From an uncultured bacterium (GTDB lineage Bacteria > Patescibacteriota > Patescibacteriia > UBA1558 > GWA2-36-10): a DNA stretch of 19,042 bases. Within the stretch, counting starts at the first letter, position 1; the number at the start of each line of letters is the position of its first letter. Location of the stretch: NCBI GenBank assembly GCA_937870675.1, contig CALMZN010000074.1, positions 1 to 19,042 of the forward strand. Direction: 5' to 3'. Positions 6,969 through 14,460 of this stretch are shown here, piece by piece. The notes under the pieces are model-generated. The model was not told where the DNA came from. It saw nothing but the letters and a program-made list of their open reading frames with translations, and searched no databases. Position numbers and translations under genes: made by a program.

Positions 6969-8060
6969 CTAAGCTAGGGGCGGCAGAGTGAGTGGAGAGA
7001 GTTTGATGCCCTCTACCAATTCAGCCATTAGTTCTTTGACAGACACAATGCTGTTCACGCGACGAACATTGGCCCCAACAAATATGAGACCATTTTCGAG
7101 TCTACCGTTCTTGGCGTTGAACAGTGCCTTGAGGATGCAAAATCCCGCTCGCTTAATGTCACAAGATTTGATGCAGTGACAAGGACACCGCATCTGGACT
7201 TGCTTGGCCGCGACTTTGGCCAAGAAACCGTTGCTCTTGAGAACTCGGCCAAGCAGACCAACTGGCGAATGGATAATGACAACATCCTCCTCTTTGGCTT
7301 CCAAATAGGCCTGCTTGAACTCTGGCGCCACCGGACACTCGTGAGTAGCTACAAAACGTGTGCCAAGCTGTACTCCAGCTGCTCCAAGAGACAACATGCG
7401 CGCCGCGTCAGCACCAGTGTAGATGCCACCAGCGGCAATGATCGGAATCCTGCGGCCAAGGGTCTGTTCGTACGGACGAACAACTGCCAACACCCCTTGC
7501 AGGATTTTCTCCAAAGAAAATTCCTTGGGATTATCAAGCTGTTCTTGACTGAAGCCCAGATGCCCACCGGCCAAGGGGCCCTCGACAATGAAGGCGTCTG
7601 GTGCCCGCTCATAACGCCTTTTCCACAATCTGAGAAGTATGTCGGCTAGCTTGGCCGAACTAATGATCGGCACGAGGTTGACGCTAGGGTCAGGGACTAT
7701 TTCTGGTAAGTCCTGGGGAACACCGGCGCCATAGACAATGATCTTGGCGCCACTCTTTACCGCGGTGACAATCAAATCGTGCACATTGCTTAAGGCACCC
7801 ATGACATTAACAGCCATGGGTTTTCTGGCCAGGCCAGTACAGCGAGCGATTTCACGCTCTAGCTCTTCGTGCGAAACGCGAAGGAAGTCATCGTGACCTG
7901 AATTATGATCACCCAAAGCTATGCTGGTTATGGTACCCAAGCCCCCTTCATTGGTCACTACCGCTGGTAGTGGGTAACTAGACACCTGCACACCCATAGC
8001 ACCTTGAACAATCGGCAGTTGAAACTTCAACTGCCCAATTACCAATTTAGGAACTCTCAT
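6969..8060 (-). CDS. Nitronate monooxygenase / enoyl-ACP reductase II-type flavoprotein
   Basis: The 363-residue protein matches the FMN-binding TIM-barrel family of nitronate monooxygenases (formerly 2-nitropropane dioxygenase) and FabK. Motifs include IVQGAMGV (17-24), EGGLGTI (38-44), GPLAGGHLGF (161-170, with His167), IIAAGGIYTGADA (207-219) and GAAGVQLGTRF (226-236). The C-terminal Cys cluster (Cys292, 294, 296, 300, 308) followed by ENGLIFVGANV fits the larger subclass of these flavin oxidoreductases. Such enzymes oxidise alkyl nitronates, or in FabK-like members reduce enoyl-ACP; sequence alone does not separate these, but the Cys-rich tail favours the former. It is a single-gene unit with a GGGGGGTG stretch as a likely SD and a terminator right behind the stop. 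GC-richer composition suggests acquisition. Confidence 0.87.
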   Translation of the reverse strand: MRVPKLVIGQLKFQLPIVQGAMGVQVSSYPLPAVVTNEGGLGTITSIALGDHNSGHDDFLRVSHEELEREIARCTGLARKPMAVNVMGALSNVHDLIVTAVKSGAKIIVYGAGVPQDLPEIVPDPSVNLVPIISSAKLADILLRLWKRRYERAPDAFIVEGPLAGGHLGFSQEQLDNPKEFSLEKILQGVLAVVRPYEQTLGRRIPIIAAGGIYTGADAARMLSLGAAGVQLGTRFVATHECPVAPEFKQAYLEAKEEDVVIIHSPVGLLGRVLKSNGFLAKVAAKQVQMRCPCHCIKSCDIKRAGFCILKALFNAKNGRLENGLIFVGANVRRVNSIVSVKELMAELVEGIKLSPLTLPPLA

Positions 8061-8132
8061 GTTAACACCCCCCCCATTTTTTTGAGGTTGTAAGGTTCAA
8101 ACTTGCTAAATCAAGATTCTATTACTAATATT

Positions 8133-8156
8133 GCTGTAAATAATATTTATTGTCAA
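8133..8156 (-). promoter_or_regulatory. Candidate promoter of the flavoprotein gene
   Basis: On the minus strand a perfect TTGACA (8156-8151) is present. The downstream box is weak: CAATAT at 17 bp spacing (8133-8128) or TATTAG at 20 bp. The leader would be about 65-75 nt. Only the -35 is convincing. Confidence 0.4.
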
Positions 8157-8307
8157 TTGTAAATAAAAAACTCTATAAATTTCATTTATTTTGACTAGCG
8201 AATTATCAAATAAAAATTTTCTATTTCACTAGAAATTAATGTCTTAGTCAATTAAACCACCGCTTCTTTACCCTTGCCAAATTAGGGTTTTTTTGGTATC
8301 ATCTTTC

Positions 8308-8316
8308 TGTTATAAT
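8308..8316 (+). promoter_or_regulatory. Extended -10 promoter of the tRNA cluster
   Basis: TG-T-TATAAT (8308-8316) is a perfect extended -10 box, 21 bp before the first base of tRNA-Ile. No good -35 lies 17 bp upstream, which fits the extended -10 class. It probably drives the whole plus-strand tRNA cluster. Confidence 0.65.
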
Positions 8317-8337
8317 TAGTTCAAGTTAATTTTTTAA

Positions 8338-8414
8338 GGGCATGTAGCTCAGCTGGTTAGAGCACTACACTGATAATGTAGGGGTCGGAGGTTCGAGTCC
8401 TCCCATGCCCACCA
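8338..8414 (+). tRNA. tRNA-Ile (anticodon GAT)
   Basis: Acceptor arms GGGCATG and CATGCCC pair fully, the discriminator is A, and CCA is encoded. The anticodon stem CTACA/TGTAG encloses a loop with GAT at 8372-8374. The T arm reads GGAGGTTCGAGTCCTCC. Confidence 0.97.
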
Positions 8415-8513
8415 CTCGACTCGTCGCGTCTGACGCGACTTCGCTCGTGGTCTTCGACCATTCTATAGTCAATACTATGAAAGGTCGAGTGTCCTGAGCG
8501 AAGTCGAAGGACA
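8413..8513. repeat. Foldback repeat abutting tRNA-Ile
   Basis: CACTCGAC (8413-8420), whose first two bases are the end of the tRNA-Ile CCA, pairs with GTCGAGTG (8484-8491). Inside lies a GTCGCGT/ACGCGAC hairpin, and a TGTCC/GGACA hairpin (8490-8513) overlaps the end. The start CCACTCGACTCGTCG recurs after tRNA-Phe. Confidence 0.75.
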
Positions 8514-8533
8514 ACAAAAGTTATATTTAATTA

Positions 8534-8582
8534 GCCACGGTAGCTCAGTGGTACTTGCCTGCCGGCAGGCAGGGAGCAGAGG
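8534..8582 (+). pseudogene. tRNA-Phe 5' fragment interrupted by a palindrome
   Basis: Bases 8534-8553 and 8574-8582 together reproduce the first 29 nt of the intact tRNA-Phe at 8842-8870 without a mismatch. Between them sit 20 extra bases (8554-8573) containing the palindrome TGCCTGCCGGCAGGCA. The match stops just inside the anticodon stem, and the sequence then runs into the leader of the GIY-YIG gene. The fragment has no anticodon loop, T arm or 3' acceptor, so it cannot make a tRNA. Confidence 0.92.
8556..8571. repeat. 16-bp perfect palindrome, copy of the one at 4078-4093
   Basis: TGCCTGCCGGCAGGCA is the core of the 20-bp palindrome at 4076-4095. Here it is inserted in the D-loop region of the tRNA-Phe fragment; the intact tRNA 308 bp downstream shows the empty site. 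Confidence 0.85.
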
Positions 8583-8599
8583 TGATAGAAAAGAAAGCG

Positions 8600-8841
8600 A
8601 TGGAATATTTTGTATATGCAATACAGAGCCAAAAAGATGGTCGACTATATGTAGGTTTATCAAAAAATCCCACAACAAGATTAAAAGATCATAATTTTGG
8701 TAGGGTATTTTCCACAAAAAAATTCAGGCCATGGAAGATAGTTTTCGTTGAGAATATTGATAATAGAATAGCAGCCAGAGAAAGAGAAAAATATTTAAAA
8801 TCTGGCATTGGTAAAGAGTATTTAAAATTTATTGTTAATAA

Positions 8842-8851
<10 letters not shown>
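8600..8851 (+). CDS. Small GIY-YIG endonuclease
   Basis: The 83-residue protein is a single GIY-YIG nuclease domain of the small stand-alone (UvrC N-terminal/YhbQ-like) type: MEYFVYAI supplies the first motif (VYA for GIY), LYVGLS (16-21) the second (YVG for YIG), followed by Arg27, His31, and the C-terminal AREREKYLKSG (59-69) with the catalytic Glu (61 or 63). Such domains cleave DNA using one divalent metal. I chose the ATG at 8600; an upstream TTG would read through the palindrome. The last codons (NKPR) and the TAG stop lie inside the 5' end of tRNA-Phe, so gene and tRNA overlap by about 10 bp. It lies between a broken and an intact copy of the tRNA-Phe 5' end, suggesting a mobile unit. 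Confidence 0.88.
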
Positions 8852-8913
<62 letters not shown>

Positions 8914-8915
<2 letters not shown>

Positions 8916-9013
8916 ACTCGACTCGTCGTCGTTTTACTCCTCCTCGCTCGTGGTTTCAGCTCCTCATTTTATTCGGAGCTTCAACCATCGAGAGTGATAA
9001 AACGAGGCGAGTG
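8914..9013. repeat. Foldback repeat abutting tRNA-Phe
   Basis: CACTCG at 8914, again starting in the tRNA CCA, pairs with CGAGTG ending near 9013. CGTTTTA/TAAAACG and AGCTCC/GGAGCT pairs lie inside. The first 17 bases (CACCACTCGACTCGTCG) equal those after tRNA-Ile. Confidence 0.72.
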
Positions 9014-9078
9014 CCCTGCCATTCGGCCCTGAGGGGCCTCAGGCCCTGAACGGGAGCGAATGGAGTGAGCCGAAGGGC
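9013..9078. repeat. GC-rich hairpin repeat before tRNA-Pro
   Basis: GCCCT/AGGGC ends enclose CCATTCG/CGAATGG arms and an inner GGCCCTGAG/CCTCAGGCC hairpin. It directly follows the preceding foldback, ending 12 bp before tRNA-Pro. Confidence 0.7.
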
Positions 9079-9090
9079 ATTAAGAATTAT

Positions 9091-9167
<77 letters not shown>

Positions 9168-9227
9168 GATTAATAAGTACCTATGTGGCGGTCTGAATAA
9201 GTTCGTCATTGTAATCTAGTATTCGTA

Positions 9228-9264
9228 AAGGCGGGCTTGCCCGCTGAAGCGTAGCGTAAGCGGG
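9228..9264. repeat. Palindromic repeat merging into tRNA-Gly
   Basis: GCGGGC-TT-GCCCGC is followed by CCCGCT...AGCGGG. The last arm (GCGGG) is also the first five bases of tRNA-Gly, so the repeat overlaps the tRNA acceptor stem. Confidence 0.7.
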
Positions 9265-9334
9265 TATAGTATAGCGGCTATTATGTCAGTTTTCCAAACT
9301 GATGAGGCGGGTTCGATTCCCGCTACCCGCTCCA
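9260..9334 (+). tRNA. tRNA-Gly (anticodon TCC)
   Basis: GCGGGTA pairs with TACCCGC, the discriminator is T and CCA is encoded. The anticodon stem TCAGT/ACTGA encloses TTTCCAA, with TCC at 9293-9295. The T arm is GCGGGTTCGATTCCCGC. Confidence 0.96.
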
Positions 9335-9361
9335 TCGCGTCAAACGCAATAATACGGCCAG

Positions 9362-9389
9362 ATACAACTTTTAGGGTTGTTTTTTGTTT
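9362..9389 (+). terminator. Probable terminator of the tRNA cluster
   Basis: A short CAAC/GTTG stem with loop TTTTAGG is followed by TTTTTTGTTTT on the plus strand, 30 bp after tRNA-Gly. Confidence 0.6.
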
Positions 9390-9404
9390 TATCTAATTGT
9401 TAAA

Positions 9405-9434
9405 CAACAAAAAAACCGCTTATTGCGGTTTTTT
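9405..9434 (-). terminator. Terminator of the solitary 16S transcript
   Basis: The stem AAAAACCGC/GCGGTTTTT (9407-9434) has T runs on both strands. On the minus strand it lies just beyond the 16S 3' processing arm and ends the rRNA transcript; it could also stop plus-strand tRNA transcription. Confidence 0.8.
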
Positions 9435-9442
9435 ATCTTAAC

Positions 9443-9472
9443 AACTGGAAAGTGATGCTTTTAGTCAATTCT
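9443..9472 (-). other. 3' arm of the 16S precursor processing stem
   Basis: This 30-nt segment (AACTGGAAAGTGA...TTAGTCAATTCT on the plus strand) is complementary, apart from two to three positions, to 11103-11134 on the other side of the 16S gene. Such flanking arms form the double helix cut by RNase III when the 16S precursor matures. Confidence 0.85.
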
Positions 9473-9540
9473 CACCCCACATAAATGTGAGGGCGACATT
9501 AGGAGACAGCATGAGTGCTGTCACCATTATCACTCCTTAG

Positions 9541-11029
<1,489 letters not shown>

Positions 11030-11102
11030 AAACAGAGAAAGTTTTGAAACTTAACTCTATTGCTAAATGTGTTTTTAAAACACAAAAAATTTATATACTT
11101 TT

Positions 11103-11134
11103 AGAATTGACTAAAAGCTCTCACTTTCCAATTG
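11103..11134 (-). other. 5' arm of the 16S precursor processing stem
   Basis: This segment is the inverted partner of 9443-9472 (shared GGAAAGTGA and CTTTTAGTCAATTCT blocks), so leader and trailer of the 16S precursor can pair over about 30 bp. Confidence 0.85.
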
Positions 11135-11182
11135 TCAAACAACTTTTTCCTTGCAACTCAAAGGTAAAGGTTGATTAATGAG

Positions 11183-11238
11183 TTCAAGAAAAAACAGCAA
11201 TGCCTAAATGGTTTTGGACATTTCTGCCTTTTCTTGAA
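11183..11238 (-). other. Hairpin in the 16S leader
   Basis: TTCAAGAAAA (11183-11192) pairs exactly with TTTTCTTGAA (11229-11238), and an inner AAATG/CATTT pair extends it. It lies between the promoter and the processing stem in the leader RNA. No clear boxA was found. Confidence 0.6.
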
Positions 11239-11295
11239 AGCAACTCTTATTTTTTCAATCAGCTATGCTTGGGGTCGTTTTTTTAATGCCTCACT

Positions 11296-11324
11296 ATAAT
11301 AGAGCAAAAACCGGGCTTTGTCAA
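11296..11324 (-). promoter_or_regulatory. Strong sigma70-type promoter of the 16S gene
   Basis: On the minus strand, consensus TTGACA (11324-11319) and TATTAT (11301-11296) are separated by exactly 17 bp. The start near 11288 gives a leader of about 260 nt before mature 16S. Confidence 0.85.
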
Positions 11325-11390
11325 GAGCTTTGCTTAGTCCAACTTTAAAGTCCAGATAGACCATATTATCAAAAACATTCTACTGCTTCG

Positions 11391-11422
11391 TCCCGCCCGC
11401 CAAAGCCCGAAGGGCGACGGCG
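11391..11422. repeat. GC-rich palindrome between the 16S and lipoprotein units
   Basis: CCCGCC and GGCGGG arms enclose a CCCGAAGGGC core. The spacer between the 16S promoter and the lipoprotein terminator (11325-11439) holds only this repeat and no gene. Confidence 0.6.
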
Positions 11423-11439
11423 GGTCAAGAGCATGGCCC

Positions 11440-11480
11440 AAAAAAAAGAAGGCCCCGATCTACCGTAGTAGACCGAGGCC
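11440..11480 (-). terminator. Rho-independent terminator of the lipoprotein unit
   Basis: On the minus strand GGCCTCGGTCTAC pairs with GTAGATCGGGGCC (11479-11451) and is followed by TTCTTTTTTTT. Confidence 0.9.
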
Positions 11481-11505
11481 CTCGAAAGCCGACAGTTGTT
11501 ATCAG

Positions 11506-12294
11506 CTATTCGATAAGTGTGTAGTTTCCTTCCTTGTCGAAACCCATAACATAGTCGAAGCCGGCCTTGCTGGGCAAAGTGACCGAGCTACAGAGCTCCA
11601 GCAGACGAACCGTGCCATCACATTTGGATGGATCGGTAGTCAGATGCAGAGTGACGCTCTGCATTGCTTCGACCTTCCAGAACCCAAGATCCACCAGTAC
11701 CACGGCCGGTCGCTCCGGCACCATATCCGGAATGGTGTGATAGCGAACCGATCCATCGCTGTAGGTGAACCAGAGCAGGACATCCTTGCGCGGACTGGTG
11801 TCGAATCTGAATTTGGCCCAGAGGTGGAAATCACCGTCGTGACCGATCGACACCAATTCGGTCATCGTCCTGTTGCTGTTGGTGACGACCAAATTGGTCG
11901 ACACACACCACTCGATCGTGTTCGGAACCACGACCGAGACAGCGACCGAGTCGCAGGCCGTAATGCCCAGAGAGTCGATCAGCACCACCTGATAGGTGAA
12001 GACACCCTGCTCGGACATCAGGCATGTGAAATCCTCACCAACGCCGACATTGTTGTCGCTGAGATACCAGTAATAACCCTGATAGGGCTTGGTACCGCCG
12101 CGACCATCAGCGTGCAGACAAACGTAGTCGCCGACCTCGACCATCAGGGGCATGGCCGTGGCATCTACGGTCAGCGGCTCCACGTAGGACACCGGCTCGA
12201 TCTGCGGACGAGTGACCTCGTCCGAACAGCCGGACAAAATCAGGAACGTCGCGAAGGCGATCGTCAGTACCGAAAGCTTGGTGGGCATCTTCAT
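11506..12294 (-). CDS. Predicted lipoprotein with PKD/Ig-like domain
   Basis: The protein (262 residues from the ATG at 12294) has an N-terminal signal with a lipobox, FLILSGCSDE, where the Cys (residue 23) would be lipid-modified after signal peptidase II cleavage. A region at about 35-125 (HADGRGGTKPYQGYYWYL, GVFTYQVVLIDSLG) reads like a PKD or Ig-like beta-sandwich. The C-terminal half is strand-rich and unrecognised. I chose the ATG at 12294 because GGAGG lies 9 nt before it; a GTG at 12300 is possible and overlaps the previous stop (GTGA), so translation is coupled. The gene is clearly GC-richer than the Sec and glycan genes and probably reached this genome by transfer with its partner. 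Role unknown, likely on the cell surface. Confidence 0.78.
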   Translation of the reverse strand: MKMPTKLSVLTIAFATFLILSGCSDEVTRPQIEPVSYVEPLTVDATAMPLMVEVGDYVCLHADGRGGTKPYQGYYWYLSDNNVGVGEDFTCLMSEQGVFTYQVVLIDSLGITACDSVAVSVVVPNTIEWCVSTNLVVTNSNRTMTELVSIGHDGDFHLWAKFRFDTSPRKDVLLWFTYSDGSVRYHTIPDMVPERPAVVLVDLGFWKVEAMQSVTLHLTTDPSKCDGTVRLLELCSSVTLPSKAGFDYVMGFDKEGNYTLIE

Positions 12295-12296
12295 GT

Positions 12297-13307
12297 TCAC
12301 TTACCTCCAAAAAAACGGACGCCCACAGCCAAGCGGACACCCGCATCGGTCTCGAGTATCTGGCTCCAGTCAGAGCGCCACTCCTTGCGATGACCATACA
12401 AGCCGGTCAAAGTCACAAAGTGGTTGTCGTCGAGCCACATCAGCCCGAGCTCGCCCCCTTGGAACCAGAAGATATTTTTACTGGACTGATCACCACGATC
12501 ATCCAACACTATCTCCTGCCGCTCGTAGCCGATCATCAGCCACAAGGGTCGACCGATTTGCTGACCCACCAAGAGACCAACTCCCTGATCATAGACCTCG
12601 CGATCCTGACCTAGGGCCTTCTCCTCCCTAGGCACAAACAACGAGTGAAAACCGTAGGCCTGCACCACGCTGTTGTTATACCGCAAGGACAGAGTTGCCA
12701 TCGGAGCGACGTTTTCCCAAGTTGAAGTCACACCACCGTGCAGAGCCAAGCCAAGCTTGGGAAGCTTCGGCATCACGAACTTGGGCAACACAAAGGGTGC
12801 TACCGATTTCTCAGCGGGACGCTCGACGATCCGCAACTGCTGATAGGCCAACAAGGGCGCCGACCGCATCTCGACGAAACACCTTTTCTCGTCCCGCATG
12901 GGACGATATTCGATGATCGCGTTGGGCGAGACACCGAGCCAGACCAAAAACTGTTCGACAGCTTGCCTACGCGCTACATTGAGCGCCGCGTCGAAGACCA
13001 GGTTCATGGTCTTGAAGTCGACGCCTTTGTAGCGAGAATCCTGCGCCATGAGACGCAACATCCTCCACTTGGTCGAGTCATTGCTGACCTCGACCACGAG
13101 ACGGGACTTGTTGGCGTTGACCGAATCGATCATTGCCATGAAGTCCGCCGACAGACCGCGGAAGTTGTCCTGGGTCAAGGTCTGACCCACCTCGCCAGGC
13201 ATCAGGTTGATGCGCAGAGAGTGATTGTCGCACTCCACGGGCTGAGCCAAGGCCTGGCCAGCCAGCAAAGCTAGCCAGAGGAAAATACCTACCAGAACTC
13301 TCTTCAT
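12297..13307 (-). CDS. Secreted protein with OmpA-like segment and beta-rich C-terminus
   Basis: The 336-residue protein begins with a signal peptide (MKRVLVGIFLWLALLAGQALA, cut after Ala21). Residues about 65-150 resemble an OmpA C-terminal peptidoglycan-binding domain in a degenerate form: a LVVEVS strand, then AALNVARRQAVEQFLVWLGV (107-126), SPNAIIEYRP and CFVEMR. A Pro/Lys linker (165-185) leads to a part (186-336) of alternating hydrophobic strands (LALHGGVTST, ATLSLRYNN, LWLMIGYERQ, VRLAVGVRFF), which looks like a small outer-membrane beta-barrel. Start: ATG at 13307 with AAAGGGG six bases upstream. It overlaps the lipoprotein start. A barrel would be out of place in a cell without an outer membrane, so recent transfer or another fold is possible. 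Confidence 0.72.
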   Translation of the reverse strand: MKRVLVGIFLWLALLAGQALAQPVECDNHSLRINLMPGEVGQTLTQDNFRGLSADFMAMIDSVNANKSRLVVEVSNDSTKWRMLRLMAQDSRYKGVDFKTMNLVFDAALNVARRQAVEQFLVWLGVSPNAIIEYRPMRDEKRCFVEMRSAPLLAYQQLRIVERPAEKSVAPFVLPKFVMPKLPKLGLALHGGVTSTWENVAPMATLSLRYNNSVVQAYGFHSLFVPREEKALGQDREVYDQGVGLLVGQQIGRPLWLMIGYERQEIVLDDRGDQSSKNIFWFQGGELGLMWLDDNHFVTLTGLYGHRKEWRSDWSQILETDAGVRLAVGVRFFGGK

Positions 13308-13434
13308 GAAATACCCCTTTCGTACGTGTGAGAAACCTTAAAACGCGAACAGAAACACGGGACTATTTAATATCTCTACCCCTTTCAGGAGTTGAGGAAA
13401 AAACTACACTGTCAAAGGTCACAAGAAACGCCTT

Positions 13435-13463
13435 ATTCTATCAGAAAGTGTGTTTTTTGTCAA
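13435..13463 (-). promoter_or_regulatory. Hybrid promoter: -35 in IS end, -10 in flanking DNA
   Basis: On the minus strand TTGACA (13463-13458) is exactly 17 bp from TAGAAT (13440-13435). The TTGACA is the complement of the TGTCAA terminus of the insertion sequence, so the IS appears to supply the -35 box for the two secreted-protein genes. The leader is about 120 nt. Confidence 0.65.
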
Positions 13464-14436
13464 ATATACGTTATGGTTCAATAGCTTGGAATCACCTTTA
13501 ATGGTAAATTCAAGCATATGGCATACACAACAAACCCTAATATACCTAAAGTAAGAGGTATAGCAGTAAAACTAGTCAAACAAGGTTGGAGTACTAGACA
13601 AGTAGCTAGACATCTAGGCTATTCTCAAAGTGTAATCGTTAAATGGAAGGCCAAAGCTAGTAAATATGCTTTTAATGAAATACCTACCCTAAGTTCTAAG
13701 CCAAAGACTAATTCTAAGGCTTTAAGTAGAAAGGTGGTGATAGAGATTATCCAGGAAAGGATAAGTAGAAGAAGGTGCGCTGAGCATATCCACGTGGCCT
13801 TGAATAATCGCAATGTTAAAGTAAGCTTAAGCAGTGTTAAAAGAACTTTAGATAGGTGTAACTTAACTAAAAAGAGAAGTCCTTGGAAAAGACCTCATGA
13901 TAATACTCTTAGACCATTAGCATTGTATTCAGGGGCATTGTTACAATGTGATACTATTCACCTAATAGCTCCTGATGGTTCTAGAATATACGTCTATACT
14001 TTAATTGATCTGTATAGTCGTTGGGCTTATGCTGAGGTGGTAGAGAGGATAGGAGCTCAAGTCTCTGTAGAGTTTATTAAAAGAGCTCAAACTTATGCCT
14101 CTTTTACTTTTGAGATGATTCAAACTGATAATGGTAGTGAATTCTCTACTTGGTATACTCATGGATGTTTAAGATTGGGAATTAAGCATAGACATGGTAG
14201 AGTGGGCCAAAGTAATGATCAAGCGCACGTGGAAAGATTTAATAGGACAGTGCAGGAAGAATGCTTAGACTATGTGCCAAATAACTCTGAGGCCATACAA
14301 AAAGCTTTAAACAAGTATTTAGTATATTACAACAATGAGAGAACACATATGGGTATTAACTACCTAGTTCCTGCCCAACTGATTCCAAGCTATTGATTCT
14401 TTTACGCCCCAATTTAGTAAAAAATGGGGGTTGACA
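13458..14436 (+). mobile_element. IS481/IS3-like insertion sequence
   Basis: A transposase gene is bounded by a perfect 17-bp inverted repeat TCAATAGCTTGGAATCA (13478-13494 and, inverted, 14380-14396) and by outer TGTCAA...TTGACA termini (13458-13463, 14431-14436). The right side has an extra 24-nt CCCC/GGGG hairpin (14407-14430), making the ends unequal. No clear target duplication is seen, so the exact limits are uncertain by some tens of bases. Confidence 0.72.
13518..14396 (+). CDS. IS481/IS3-like DDE transposase
   Basis: The 292-residue single-frame transposase has an N-terminal helix-turn-helix (about 14-45, GWSTRQVARHLGYSQSVIVKW), a helical linker and an rve integrase core with the DDE triad Asp145 (LLQCDTIHL), Asp204 (IQTDNGSEF) and Glu239 (HVERFNRT), ending YNNERTHMGINYLVPAQLI. 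The D-to-E distance of about 35 residues and the NERTHMG region fit the IS3/IS481 superfamily. With one frame and no frameshift signal, IS481-type is preferred. The reading frame is intact, so the element may be active. The C-terminal codons and stop lie inside the right inverted repeat. It carries out cut-and-paste or copy-out transposition of the element around it. Confidence 0.9.
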   Translation: MAYTTNPNIPKVRGIAVKLVKQGWSTRQVARHLGYSQSVIVKWKAKASKYAFNEIPTLSSKPKTNSKALSRKVVIEIIQERISRRRCAEHIHVALNNRNVKVSLSSVKRTLDRCNLTKKRSPWKRPHDNTLRPLALYSGALLQCDTIHLIAPDGSRIYVYTLIDLYSRWAYAEVVERIGAQVSVEFIKRAQTYASFTFEMIQTDNGSEFSTWYTHGCLRLGIKHRHGRVGQSNDQAHVERFNRTVQEECLDYVPNNSEAIQKALNKYLVYYNNERTHMGINYLVPAQLIPSY

Positions 14437-14460
14437 AAAATGATAATATTTTGGCTAGTT

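Noticed and set aside
8555..8599. A longer GIY-YIG reading frame starting at a TTG
   Set aside because: Its first codons translate the inserted palindrome; the domain starts right at the ATG at 8600.
11644..13274. Long plus-strand open frames opposite the two secreted-protein genes
   Set aside because: They are shadows caused by GC-rich coding on the minus strand; the minus frames have signal peptides, SD sites and a terminator.
14431..14459. An outward promoter from the right IS end
   Set aside because: TTGACA is present but no -10 box lies at 16-18 bp, and it would run antisense into secF.
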